A stretch of 42,738 nucleotides of DNA from an uncultured Photobacterium sp. (GTDB lineage Bacteria > Pseudomonadota > Gammaproteobacteria > Enterobacterales > Vibrionaceae), in NCBI RefSeq assembly GCF_947502415.1, contig NZ_CANMZV010000030.1:1-42738 (forward strand). Reading direction: 5' to 3'. Shown here one piece after another: positions 1 to 8,602 of this stretch. The position numbers and the translations under genes were made by a program. Each line of letters starts with the position of its first letter. Positions within the stretch are counted from its first letter, which is position 1. Under the pieces are notes generated by a model, which saw only the letters and a program-made list of their open reading frames with translations, was not told the origin of the DNA and ran no database searches.

Positions 1-77
1 TATTGTGAACAACTTCATCAGCAGCAAAAGGCTGAGAGTCTCCTTCAAATAAGACTCGTTGAACATCAATAACTACT
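1..77 (-). pseudogene. isochorismatase-family hydrolase, body fragment split by the Tn7-like element
   Basis: Reading the minus strand from 75 gives an open frame starting VVIDVQRVLFEGD, then QPFAADEVV, running off the window start. The VIDVQ...F pattern is the N-terminal signature of the isochorismatase/cysteine-hydrolase family. No start codon lies here. The first six codons are found 39.3 kb away at 39387-39370, immediately outside the other transposon end, and join in frame to this piece. The gene was therefore an integron cassette gene interrupted by the transposon. The family and the split are well supported; the substrate cannot be inferred. Confidence 0.82.
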
Positions 78-220
78 TGTCATGTCCAGTTTCAAATGAG
101 ATTGCCACATAAGTAAATCAACATGTTACAACGATTTGTCCAATTAGAAATTGCTCAAAATCCAACAATTCGTGGGATTACTGGCAAAAACCCAGTAATC
201 TATGAGATTTTAGCCTATTT
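78..220 (+). repeat. left transposon end with putative TnsB-binding repeats
   Basis: After the terminal TGTCA at 78 there are related motifs: CAAATGAGATTGCC (about 92-105), GATTTGTCCAATT (about 132-144), CGTGGGATTACTGGC (about 171-185) and CTATGAGATTTTAGCC (about 200-215). Together with the right end they suggest a core TGRGATTnTGtCC. Tn7-like left ends usually hold about three spaced TnsB sites. That these are TnsB sites is an inference from position and similarity. Confidence 0.65.
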
Positions 221-350
221 CATCATGGTAATAAGTAGTCAGGCGGTTTTCATGACAAACCATCTGTGTATACAACTATAGCAGGTTTTTATATTGATAT
301 TTACATAAAAATAAACCCAAAGATTATTCCTTAGATTCAAAATTGCAGAC

Positions 351-378
351 AAAAAAAAGCACCTGATATATCAGGTGC
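351..378 (-). terminator. terminator of the tns operon
   Basis: Bases 359-378 form a perfect 20-base palindrome (GCACCTGATA then TATCAGGTGC). On the minus strand it is followed by eight T (351-358). It lies about 50 bases after the tniQ stop and is a textbook rho-independent terminator. It separates operon transcription from the transposon end. Confidence 0.9.
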
Positions 379-430
379 CTATTAAACATCAAGATTCATA
401 TTTTCTATCTAGCTTTAAAGCTGATGTCCA

Positions 431-2113
431 TCAAGTTAGCTCGTCATACCTTTCAAGCAAAACTTGCTCTGCGCTTTTAGGATAAATTTCAAAAGAGTTA
501 CAGTTTTCTTCATTTACCCTCACCAATGGTTCTATTTTCGCCCGCTTCAGTGCACATAAACACTTAACCTTGCTCTTAGCATGTAAGAACGCCCACTTGT
601 TTAATATCAGATAGTTAGAGTTCAACTCCTTTATAGCTAACATTGGAATATATCTTATTGGAGACTCTGAACCCATGTCGATAATGTCAAGGATAAACTC
701 ACTCTTTAATGCCTCTCTGACATTCGGCATTTTGGTTCCCCAATACGCTGGTAAATACTCAACAGGTATTTCGTCCTCTTTGACAAGTGCATCCTCATCA
801 TACTTTTCAAAGAATGACTGCTTATTGATATATAACCTTGAAATAAGGCTTCCTTTTTTCAAGGTTAATAGTTGTGCAGGGAGTTTGTTATTAAAAACAT
901 CCACCAGCACATCCCCTGCAGTAACTCCAGGGATAAACTTACAGGCTGAAGGTACTAATTCACAATAAGGTATATATCCTTTAGCAACGCTATTTGTTCG
1001 ATTCAACATTGATACTTTGCGAGCTACATTTTCAAGACTGTATAGTGCATCCTTCTTGGCTGCTTCAGGATTAACCGGTATAAATACGCCAGACAACTTC
1101 AACTGCTTAAAATCAGCAGGAGCAACCCCCAAGTAATGAGTTAATTGAGTTGCCCTAACAAAATCCGCCGCATCATTACCTCGGTAAAGCAACGCAAAGT
1201 GTTTCGTACTTTTAATTATGTTTAGAGCACGTGAAGCACTAGTAAACACCGAAGATTTAGAACCATTTCTGCTCAACTCATCAGCTAATGCTAACGCTTG
1301 AGCCTCTCTGTAAAGGGTCAAGGCTAGTTCATCTCCTAAAACCCGAATCTCTTCGTACCAGTGGCTCTCCAGCTCTTCTTTCAATGCCTGTCTTTCTGCG
1401 TGACTGTAAAGTAAAAACCATGCTTTCTGCATTAACACCATGATTTCTGTAATACGCATCTCACGTATACGAATATCTGAGGTAAAAACATCCAGTGGGC
1501 GCACCGCAATCATACTCATCTTCAATAACGAAATAAGTAGTTCTCTCGAACGGCTTCCTCGAAATACTTGAGATTGCCAATGCGGAACTTCAACTTTGCT
1601 AACCGTCCACTCAGTTATATGAGATGCACATTTACCACATCGACCACTATGGCTAGTTGCCAAAACCAGATCTTCACCACACTGCGGACACACATCGATC
1701 AACAACTCATTATGTTTAGAGCAAACACAATACAACGCGTGCTGCCACGCCTGCCGATGATACAAGGCTTCCAACAAACAGCCTACGCATACTCGAATCG
1801 AGCGAATTTTCATTTCGCTCGTTCCCTTCACACTTGGTACCCACAACTCCTTCATATATGGTGTCCGAAGTACATTAAGCAAATCACCTTCACTTACATT
1901 TAAAACTCGGCTCAGCTCTGTATACACCTTTGACTCAGAACGTGAGCCTGGAGTAAACCAAACATTCGGGCCAAACCCTAAGTGCTTAATGAGATCTTTA
2001 TATTTGCATGCATTCGCTATCGCAAGGCGCATCAAAAAGCTTTTGATACTCTCTCCTTGCAAAGGTGCAAGACGTACAGCCAAAGAATATATATTTCGTA
2101 CGCCGAACTCCAT
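431..2113 (-). CDS. tniQ: TniQ/TnsD-family target-selection protein
   Basis: 560 residues, the last gene of the tns operon. Its start overlaps the tnsC stop (TGATG). TniQ-family proteins choose the target DNA and recruit TnsC. The N-terminal half holds the expected zinc-binding pattern: C109-C112, C129/C131/H134, then CPQC at 142-145 and CGKC at 159-162. At 560 residues it is longer than the roughly 400-residue TniQ of CRISPR-associated I-F3 elements and resembles TnsD-like proteins, whose C-terminal region reads a fixed DNA site. The C-terminal half is otherwise unrecognised. With no tnsE or cas genes in view, this protein is the only visible target selector. It lies beside the transposon end, whereas in Tn7 tnsA is next to the end. 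Confidence 0.88.
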   Translation of the reverse strand: MEFGVRNIYSLAVRLAPLQGESIKSFLMRLAIANACKYKDLIKHLGFGPNVWFTPGSRSESKVYTELSRVLNVSEGDLLNVLRTPYMKELWVPSVKGTSEMKIRSIRVCVGCLLEALYHRQAWQHALYCVCSKHNELLIDVCPQCGEDLVLATSHSGRCGKCASHITEWTVSKVEVPHWQSQVFRGSRSRELLISLLKMSMIAVRPLDVFTSDIRIREMRITEIMVLMQKAWFLLYSHAERQALKEELESHWYEEIRVLGDELALTLYREAQALALADELSRNGSKSSVFTSASRALNIIKSTKHFALLYRGNDAADFVRATQLTHYLGVAPADFKQLKLSGVFIPVNPEAAKKDALYSLENVARKVSMLNRTNSVAKGYIPYCELVPSACKFIPGVTAGDVLVDVFNNKLPAQLLTLKKGSLISRLYINKQSFFEKYDEDALVKEDEIPVEYLPAYWGTKMPNVREALKSEFILDIIDMGSESPIRYIPMLAIKELNSNYLILNKWAFLHAKSKVKCLCALKRAKIEPLVRVNEENCNSFEIYPKSAEQVLLERYDELT

Positions 2114-3042
2114 CAGATCACGCCTCGCTTCAATTTTATATTCAACTGCTGGGTAGTTGCCAAGAATGGGTTAATCCCTAACTGCGTTTCCCTCAGCCCA
2201 AAATAGCTCGAAAAAGCTTCGGCAAAGACCACTTTAGTTAACTCCATGCAATCACGCTTCTGAGCCACATGAATAGCTTCCGTAATCAGCTTTTTAAGCA
2301 ATGCCATACTACCGTTTGTTGCTAGAAAGAGCCGCTCCAGCATCTTGCCTTCAAAAGTTACTGATGATGGTAAAGGCGAGCGCTTCATCAGCTTTTCAAC
2401 AAAATACTGGTAATATTCCGTCCCCTGCTGGGTGTCGATAGAAAAGCTAGGCAGCCGATACAAGTTATAAAGCCGTTGAAATTGCCCATCAACCTGCAGC
2501 ACATACTCTACTGACTCAGTGCCAGCAATCACTACCGGGATTTGTGTTTCCTTCATGAAGCCCTTGTAAAAGGATGCAGTTTTCATCGCTTTAGGCCCAG
2601 AAACCTCCTCAAATAAATCTTGAAACTCATCAATAATGATCATTAATACACCGCGTCCTTTGAGTAAAACACGAAGCCGTATTCTCATCTCCTCGCTAGT
2701 GCCTTTCGTTGGATTAATATCACCAAGTTCATATAACAGGGCGCTAAAAAATGACTTATGTGTCGTAATATTTTTTGCCGTGATGACCACAACAGGCAAT
2801 TCATCGGAATTAGGCGGAACCTGGCCGTTGACCTCATCACGGAAAGCCCGGCATAGCGTACTCTTGCCTACACCGGTTGGGCCGCTAATCGCCACAGACT
2901 CAAACTCATCAGTGCCTGAAAAACCGATAGCCTTTACCAGGCACTCTTTGGCTAATTTGTAGTGCGGATGCTCAACTTTGGTCGCTTTGAAACCCAGCTG
3001 AACATCATTACGATAATTTGCTAAAACGCTACTCTTCGTCAT
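2113..3042 (-). CDS. tnsC: TnsC-family AAA+ ATPase, transposition regulator
   Basis: 309 residues from the ATG at 3042, which overlaps the end of tnsB by 14 bases. A longer frame opens at 3078, but its first codons lie deep in tnsB, and the start at 3042 has a purine-rich GGGG about 10 bases upstream. The Walker A motif GPTGVGKS is at 54-61 and Walker B LMIIIDEF is at 133-140. TnsC links target recognition by TniQ to the TnsAB transposase through ATP-dependent filaments. The length is typical of compact TnsC proteins in TniQ-dependent elements and shorter than TnsC of Tn7 itself (about 555). Confidence 0.9.
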   Translation of the reverse strand: MTKSSVLANYRNDVQLGFKATKVEHPHYKLAKECLVKAIGFSGTDEFESVAISGPTGVGKSTLCRAFRDEVNGQVPPNSDELPVVVITAKNITTHKSFFSALLYELGDINPTKGTSEEMRIRLRVLLKGRGVLMIIIDEFQDLFEEVSGPKAMKTASFYKGFMKETQIPVVIAGTESVEYVLQVDGQFQRLYNLYRLPSFSIDTQQGTEYYQYFVEKLMKRSPLPSSVTFEGKMLERLFLATNGSMALLKKLITEAIHVAQKRDCMELTKVVFAEAFSSYFGLRETQLGINPFLATTQQLNIKLKRGVI

Positions 3043-4984
3043 CCCACAACCCCTTACTAAAGCCTGTAATATTGTCATCCCCGGAATCGCTACCTAAGTA
3101 CGGTCTATACGATGAGTCATCATCTAGCTGTTGACCCATTAGCCAATGAAGCTCATCAACTTTTACAGGCTTATTTGTGTTCTTTTCAGCCTTCGCCTTT
3201 TGCCTATCAAGCTTCTCCTTTGCATCTTTGGCTTTCTTGCGCGCAGCACTATCCGCTGTCATTTCAATGTAATTCGTATTGTGCCCTGTAACGCCAGCTG
3301 GAATTGTTCCGTTAAAGCTCTTCGTCTCTGCTAACGTCATACCAGCAACTACCTTTGGGTGCGTACATTTGACGCGAATCAGGTTTTGAGTAACAGGGTC
3401 GACAATTGCGACATGAGACATATCTGTATGCGTTGCTAACAGTTCAACCCTTGGATTATTCTTGTCTGAGCGTTTCTTAATCTTTGAATAAATCTCTCGA
3501 AGCTCCCGGCAATTGAACCGAAGGTTTTCATACTGAACCCCTTTAACAGGATCCAATGCCACAACTTTCAAGCGAGGGTATGCCATACGAATCACGTGGG
3601 CTTGTTCAGGTAAAGTAATACCACTTACTGCTGCTTTTTGCTCCCAGACCTCAAATGGCGTAGCTCCGTTTAGCCCTGTATGCGGTGTATGGTGGTAATC
3701 ATTAACGATAAAGTGATAAAGGCATTGCTTGAACTTGTTAACAGATAAAGTTGCAATTCTTTTTAGTGTTTGATCTGGCTCTAGTTCTTCTGATTTTCTT
3801 CCTGATGACATATAACCCTTCATGTTTTGTAAAACACGAGTACGCAATGTTCCAAAGAAACGTTCAATGAAGGGCTTTTTCCAGGGCCGCCTGACCTGCG
3901 TTGTGTCACGAGATATATCCAAAATTGATAACAACAAGGTAAATGCCTTCGAGACATAACCAGGGCCAGCATCCGCGATGATTTGTGCCGGCTTGCCACA
4001 CATCGGCCAGCCTTCACGAAACTCTTCAGGAATGGCATCGTTGCCGGGTTTAGTTAAGATAGAATTACGTAAGCAATCGACTATATGTTCTGTGCTTTCC
4101 CCGTGACGTCCTACTTCAAGGGAAATACCGAGGATGGCACGGCTATACACATCAATAGCAACAGTTAAAATAGCGGGGCCAAGGTAATTACCATCATCAT
4201 CGAGCAAGCCAATGCTGATGTAAGCAGAATCAATCTCTACCCGCTCTAAAATCGAGTGAACAATATATTTCTCAACGGCTTGGCGGTTGTGCTTGTTCGC
4301 TGCTGATTTACCATTTTGAGCTTCAATGATTTGACCATCATCTAAGTAATCATGAACCTCTTTGTAAAAGGTCGAACGAGACGGAAAGTCTGTAATATTA
4401 TTATGTTTCCACCCGGCCACAAGATCCTTATGAATCGCACTGAGGGTCATGTAGTTTTTGCACAGATAATATTTATGCAACGCCTCATAAATATCGTCTA
4501 GGCGACTATATGGAACACGGGTTCTACGCTTGGGCCCGGGTTTTCGAGGGGCAAACGCCATAATGTGTGAGCCTGCCGTTTGATACTCTTTCACCCAGCG
4601 ACAAAGCGTCGATCTCGATGGTGGGTTCAAGTCAGCGATTTGAGCTGGAACCACCTGCAGCGCATCATCTATGGCAGCTTTCGATGTTGGTTGACCAGAA
4701 TGGTGAGCCTGCAGATGTTCAACATATGCTCGCTTATACTCTAAAAGAGCATATTCCTTATCAGTCAGCATCTCCTTCGTAGAAATAAGTGTCTCAGTAT
4801 TTATGATTTTGAGATCACCACTGCAAAACATCTGCTGAATGTAGCTCGTTTCAAATACCTGGCTAATTTTTGTCTTTTCAAACCTGACTAATGTCTCTTC
4901 ATGACAAATATGTTTAATGAACCCCTTCTTACCTAAGAGTTCAATCCGTTGATTTTTCTTGAAAGTTCCGTACCCATCATGCAT
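3029..4984 (-). CDS. tnsB: TnsB-family DDE transposase
   Basis: 651 residues, overlapping the tnsA stop by 8 bases. TnsB binds the repeats in the transposon ends and performs strand transfer at the 3' ends. An N-terminal helix-turn-helix region (PSRSTLCRWVKEY, about 122-134) precedes the integrase core. The likely catalytic triad is D252 (in EIDSAYI), D338 (in IADAGPGY) and E374 (in FIERFFGT). The C-terminal region ends in a lysine-rich stretch (about 580-605) and an acidic tail, the part that contacts TnsC in Tn7. No frameshift or missing catalytic residue is visible, so the element may be active. Confidence 0.93.
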   Translation of the reverse strand: MHDGYGTFKKNQRIELLGKKGFIKHICHEETLVRFEKTKISQVFETSYIQQMFCSGDLKIINTETLISTKEMLTDKEYALLEYKRAYVEHLQAHHSGQPTSKAAIDDALQVVPAQIADLNPPSRSTLCRWVKEYQTAGSHIMAFAPRKPGPKRRTRVPYSRLDDIYEALHKYYLCKNYMTLSAIHKDLVAGWKHNNITDFPSRSTFYKEVHDYLDDGQIIEAQNGKSAANKHNRQAVEKYIVHSILERVEIDSAYISIGLLDDDGNYLGPAILTVAIDVYSRAILGISLEVGRHGESTEHIVDCLRNSILTKPGNDAIPEEFREGWPMCGKPAQIIADAGPGYVSKAFTLLLSILDISRDTTQVRRPWKKPFIERFFGTLRTRVLQNMKGYMSSGRKSEELEPDQTLKRIATLSVNKFKQCLYHFIVNDYHHTPHTGLNGATPFEVWEQKAAVSGITLPEQAHVIRMAYPRLKVVALDPVKGVQYENLRFNCRELREIYSKIKKRSDKNNPRVELLATHTDMSHVAIVDPVTQNLIRVKCTHPKVVAGMTLAETKSFNGTIPAGVTGHNTNYIEMTADSAARKKAKDAKEKLDRQKAKAEKNTNKPVKVDELHWLMGQQLDDDSSYRPYLGSDSGDDNITGFSKGLWDDEE

Positions 4985-5642
4985 TGAAGATCAACTCCAT
5001 ACGGTTATTGAATGGAGTGTGCAGGTCACACGAAATCTCATGGTGAGCAATGGCATAGTAGAGCGAAGCTATATCGATACTCTGAGTATGTATCCAAGCC
5101 TGAAGCTCACCTAACTGACAACAAGCGCCGAATGTAGCACGCGCTTCTGGCAGCCAAGTCAGGTCATGAGGGTAACTGCGGTGACGATATAGTTGCCAAA
5201 GGTTCGCTATGTAAAGTCGGTTTGAGGTGAGTTCGTCAGTTATAACGCGAAAATTAATCCCCTTACGGAACAAACGACGTTCAACTTCACGTAGTCGATT
5301 GATCACCTTAGGCTTTTCCAGCTCACACGCTGGTTTAACTTCTTCGATGTATTCTTTGCCATCGTTCTCTCGAGTGATGGCATCAGGTGTATACCGGAAA
5401 TCACCAAAGTCAATTGTAAATGGCTGTGTTAGACGCTTAACAACTCGAGAATCAAAGTCTTTGATCAGACAAACTTCTTTCTCAAGGGTACTTTCGCAAA
5501 GCTGCGCTTTGGGGTGTTTGATACTCGGAAATGAGGTTATCGCTTTGACTTTGTCATAACGATAAATGCGATGGATAAGGTAGTTATCAATGAAGTGATT
5601 TTCGTTTAGATAACTATCTCTAAGGTATGTTTTTTCAAGCAT
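4977..5642 (-). CDS. tnsA: TnsA-family endonuclease
   Basis: 221 residues. TnsA is the restriction-enzyme-like subunit that cuts the 5' strands, giving cut-and-paste rather than replicative transposition. The PD-(D/E)xK pattern is present: E54 in the helix, D87 in YTPDA, and E101-V-K103 in YIEEVKPA. The C-terminal half fits the TnsA winged-helix domain. The start at 5642 follows AGAGAGG about 8 bases upstream. A small hairpin (CTCTGT...ACAGAG, 5653-5672) covers this ribosome-binding site on the mRNA. It is the first gene of the operon tnsA-tnsB-tnsC-tniQ. Confidence 0.92.
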   Translation of the reverse strand: MLEKTYLRDSYLNENHFIDNYLIHRIYRYDKVKAITSFPSIKHPKAQLCESTLEKEVCLIKDFDSRVVKRLTQPFTIDFGDFRYTPDAITRENDGKEYIEEVKPACELEKPKVINRLREVERRLFRKGINFRVITDELTSNRLYIANLWQLYRHRSYPHDLTWLPEARATFGACCQLGELQAWIHTQSIDIASLYYAIAHHEISCDLHTPFNNRMELIFNA

Positions 5643-5721
5643 GAAAAATCCTCTCTGTTTATGAATACAGAGAAGACTAGCTGCAAAGTCAGTTTATAAC
5701 AAGTGCATCTATAGCACTTAC

Positions 5722-5754
5722 GCTTATATTAGTACTGACATAAGCCAAAATCAA
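5722..5754 (-). promoter_or_regulatory. tnsA promoter overlapped by a 24-bp imperfect palindrome
   Basis: On the minus strand TTGATT (5754-5749) and TAATAT (5731-5726) are 17 bases apart, a good sigma-70 spacing. Bases 5722-5745 form an imperfect palindrome centred on AGTACT: outer arms GCTTAT/ATAAGC with two mismatched pairs. It covers the spacer and the -10. A second inverted repeat, AAGTGC...GCACTT (5701-5719), lies just downstream. This layout suits repression by a dimeric regulator, but no regulator gene is adjacent, so the binding protein is unknown. Confidence 0.55.
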
Positions 5755-6130
5755 GCTTTTTTTCACTCAATATTTTAAAGTGAATCAAAGAGATATTGCT
5801 TTAATATTGACATAACTATCATTAAAACAATCACTTAAATTTTTTTCTTTGACAACGTAAAAATGATCAACTTCAGGCACTTACGAGCACCTACCCCTAC
5901 GAAAGCTGGCGAATCAAACACTGCTTATGATTCGCAGCTCCCAGGTCAACTCCTAAAAAGTCCCGACAATTGATTGACACAAATATCACATTTAGTCGTA
6001 GCTACAGAGTTAACCCGATAAGACTAACTATGTTTAGACAAAATCAATTTGGCCTGTTAAGCATCAGTGAAGACGATTCATTTACTTATAAACTAAACTG
6101 ACAAAATAAGAGCGACTTGAGCATCCAAAT
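5755..6130. other. AT-rich intergenic region between the tns operon and the first cargo gene
   Basis: The region holds several TGACA-containing AT-rich stretches (about 5735, 5809, 5849, 5975, 6099) that resemble one another loosely. In Tn7 a transposon end lies just upstream of tnsA. Here no matching end or interrupted gene was found, and the true ends are at 78 and 39369. I see no gene in it. It probably carries promoters for the divergent units. Confidence 0.4.
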
Positions 6131-7024
6131 ATGACAGTAGCTACTGTGCTGCGCAGTACACTTGGCTATACGCCTCGACTATCAAAAGAAAAACTGTTTC
6201 AGCCTCCAAAAATTATCCGGGATGATCTCATAAGCATCGTCGTCCCAGTCAAAAACAATCAACCTGGAATCGATCTCTTTCTAAACCGAATCAGTCGCCT
6301 GGAGCCATCTCAAAGGCCAGCAGAAGTGATTATTGTTGACAATAATTCGATGCCTCCACTTAAGCTCTTGCGAAATGATTATCCCTTACCAATCAGACTT
6401 CTGCGTTGTGTCACACCTGGGCCTGCCGCAGCCCGAAATAAAGGACTAATGGCATGTAGCTTACCTTGGGTCTTGTTTACAGACTCTGATTGCATACCAA
6501 CCCAAACGCTTGTTTCTGGCTATTGTCGCGACTCCAATAGCCTTCTTGCCTACGCAGGCAATATCGCTGTTATGGAGAACGACTGGCTATCAACTTACTA
6601 CCGCGATCAAAAAACTTTACTGCCACCGATAGCCAAGACAGTTCTTGGTCAGCGCCCTGATTATCTAGTCACGGCTAATTGCCTAGTTTCTCGTGAAGCA
6701 GCCTTATCCATTGGAGGATTCGACGAGCATTTCAATCTCGCAGGCGGGGAAGATATTGACCTTGCTTTGCGTTTATTAGAAATCGGAGAGATTGGCTTTT
6801 GTCTAAATAGCGTGGCAAAGCACCGCTTTAATGATGGCTATTGGGGGTTTGTCCGACGTTTCCGACGCTATGGCATCGGAAACCGTCGTCTTGCCGATAA
6901 ATTTGGTCTTGAACTAAAACCACGACCTTTCGTACCAGTCAGCGGTAAACCGTTGCACTGGGTATTAGCCATCACTCAATGGATTGTGATGGCTTGGCAT
7001 TATCATAGGAGTGCAAATCTATGA
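6131..7024 (+). CDS. family 2 glycosyltransferase
   Basis: 297 residues with a GT-A fold layout. The nucleotide-binding start is LISIVVPVKNN at about 33-43, VIIVDNNS at about 66-73, the metal-binding DxD is D118-S-D120 in LFTDSDC, and the acceptor-site GGFDE and GGEDIDL motifs are at about 195-210. These enzymes transfer a sugar from a nucleotide donor to an acceptor, usually in envelope polysaccharide or small-molecule glycosylation. Only one weak hydrophobic segment is present near the C-terminus (about 272-285). It overlaps the next gene by 4 bases (ATGA), so the two form an operon. The ribosome-binding site before 6131 is poor. Donor and acceptor are unknown. Confidence 0.8.
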   Translation: MTVATVLRSTLGYTPRLSKEKLFQPPKIIRDDLISIVVPVKNNQPGIDLFLNRISRLEPSQRPAEVIIVDNNSMPPLKLLRNDYPLPIRLLRCVTPGPAAARNKGLMACSLPWVLFTDSDCIPTQTLVSGYCRDSNSLLAYAGNIAVMENDWLSTYYRDQKTLLPPIAKTVLGQRPDYLVTANCLVSREAALSIGGFDEHFNLAGGEDIDLALRLLEIGEIGFCLNSVAKHRFNDGYWGFVRRFRRYGIGNRRLADKFGLELKPRPFVPVSGKPLHWVLAITQWIVMAWHYHRSANL

Positions 7025-7968
7025 ACTCTATCCTGATCACCGGTGGTGCTGGTTTTCTCGGCACCATCCTGGCCAACGAGCTTGGCCGTGATCCGGAAAA
7101 CAAGATCACCATTATTGACGATCTCAGTTCGGGTCAAAAAACCAACATTTCTTCATCCAGCCACTTTATAAAAGCAGATATTTCAAGTGATTATTTGGAT
7201 GATATTCCGACTCATAACCAAATCTATCACCTTGCTTGCCCTGCTTCCCCTCAGTTCTACCAGCGGTCACCATTACACACGATAAATACATGCGTAACCG
7301 GCACTCAAAAGATACTCGAGAAAGCAAAGCAATGGAGAGCTCGAGTAGTTTTTACATCGACGTCGGAGATCTACGGTGATTCAAGATCGCTTCCTCAGAA
7401 AGAAAGCGATCTTGGGGAAGTATCAACCATAAGCCCCAGAGCATGCTATGACGAAGGAAAAAGACTTGCAGAAACCCTCTGCTTTTACTACCGAACCGAA
7501 CAAGGCGTCGACGTGAGGATCACTCGTCTATTTAACACGTATGGCCCAAGTATGCGTTCAGACGACGGAAGAGTTACCACTAATTTTCTTCATCAAGCCA
7601 TGTCGAATAAACCAATAACGGTTTACGGAGACGGACAACAAACACGATCATTTTGTTATGTAACAGATACGGTCACCGCCCTTATTACTTTAATGCAAAA
7701 AGAAATGGAGAATTTTCAGATACCAGTAATTAACATTGGCAATGATGAAGAAACTAAAGTGATAACTTTGGCACGGATGATTAAGGAAATTACATACAGC
7801 TCCAGTCCAATACTCTTTAAGCCTCTACCGACTGCCGATCCTCGCCAACGTCGGCCTGATATAAGATTGGCCAGAAAGCATCTCGGATGGGAACCAAAAA
7901 TAGGGCTTTATACCGGATTAGCAATGATGTTACTCGAACTCCAAAAAAGGATGAAGAGAGTTTCCTAA
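7021..7968 (+). CDS. NAD-dependent nucleotide-sugar epimerase/decarboxylase (UDP-xylose synthase-like)
   Basis: 315 residues, extended short-chain dehydrogenase fold. The Rossmann motif GGAGFLG is at 8-14, the catalytic Thr/Ser region TSTSEIYG at 112-119, and the catalytic Y143-x3-K147 in ACYDEGKR. LACPASPQFYQ (71-81) and the SPRACYDEGKR block are typical of UDP-glucuronate decarboxylases (UXS), which make UDP-xylose, though a dTDP- or GDP-sugar substrate cannot be excluded. It is translationally coupled to the glycosyltransferase upstream, and together they could make and transfer one sugar. A terminator-like hairpin follows at 8080-8107. Confidence 0.82.
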   Translation: MNSILITGGAGFLGTILANELGRDPENKITIIDDLSSGQKTNISSSSHFIKADISSDYLDDIPTHNQIYHLACPASPQFYQRSPLHTINTCVTGTQKILEKAKQWRARVVFTSTSEIYGDSRSLPQKESDLGEVSTISPRACYDEGKRLAETLCFYYRTEQGVDVRITRLFNTYGPSMRSDDGRVTTNFLHQAMSNKPITVYGDGQQTRSFCYVTDTVTALITLMQKEMENFQIPVINIGNDEETKVITLARMIKEITYSSSPILFKPLPTADPRQRRPDIRLARKHLGWEPKIGLYTGLAMMLLELQKRMKRVS

Positions 7969-8079
7969 GAGCGCAGGAATAGCCGACAGATGAAGATATA
8001 TCAAGAGCACAAGAGATGTCACGAACAAACTTAGAATCGAGATATAAGAAATGCAGCTAATTTCTCTGGTAATGCAATG

Positions 8080-8107
8080 AAAGGTCGCTCGCTGTGGTGG
8101 CCTTTTT
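8080..8107 (+). terminator. probable terminator of the sugar operon
   Basis: AAAGGTC pairs with GGCCTTT (one G-T wobble) around a 12-base loop and runs into a T stretch. It lies about 110 bases after the epimerase stop. Confidence 0.55.
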
Positions 8108-8602
8108 GAAAGCAAGGAAGCTTTCACTCAACAGCAACTATGTCGTCAAAATCACATTTTATCAGCTTATACCGGTTACTGTGCTGTCGACATTTTACCT
8201 TATTTCGCAAGGTAATAAGCTTTACTTCACCTTTTTTATCATTAGCCTTAAAAAGGCCTCCAGCCGTTCGTACTACCCCCCACCTCGTACTGGCTTCCAG
8301 ATAAAAACAATCTGATCACGACTTAAACTTTTAGCGTAGCCTCCTGCGAGGTAAGGTTGTAGTGGCCGCAGACCATTACTTTGCCGTTATCGAACGACTG
8401 CGGGAGAGTTCTGGATATTCACATTATAGATACTTATTTGTAGCTCTCTAAAGGTCAATGAGTTGCAGCCAATATTGACTGCAAGCATCAACTCTAGCGA
8501 AAAATTTTTCCAGACGAAATTTCGCACGAATATTATTTTACGAAGAGCAAGGCTAAAACAACTTCTACGGAAAATGATATCACTCACGAGTTGAATTCGC
8601 GA
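8108..8602. other. intergenic region between convergent operons
   Basis: Apart from a short hairpin at about 8244-8258 (AGCCTT...AAGGCCT), I find no supported gene. A minus-strand frame around 8320-8419 reads GKVMVCGHYNLTSQEATLKV before a stop and could be the tail of a lost gene, but it is too short to identify. Confidence 0.35.

Noticed and set aside
243..310. I-F3 CAST-like TnsB sites (ACAACTATA, TTGATATTTACA)
   Set aside because: They resemble known motifs only weakly, lie inside the real left end, and no cas genes or guide array exist.
5755..6130. Transposon end just upstream of tnsA, as in Tn7
   Set aside because: TGACA-rich motifs are present, but no terminal pair, no target duplication and no broken flanking gene. 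The ends at 78 and 39369 explain the element better.
7930..8587. Short frames between the epimerase and the helicase
   Set aside because: No start signals, biased composition and overlapping contrary frames. Treated as noncoding.
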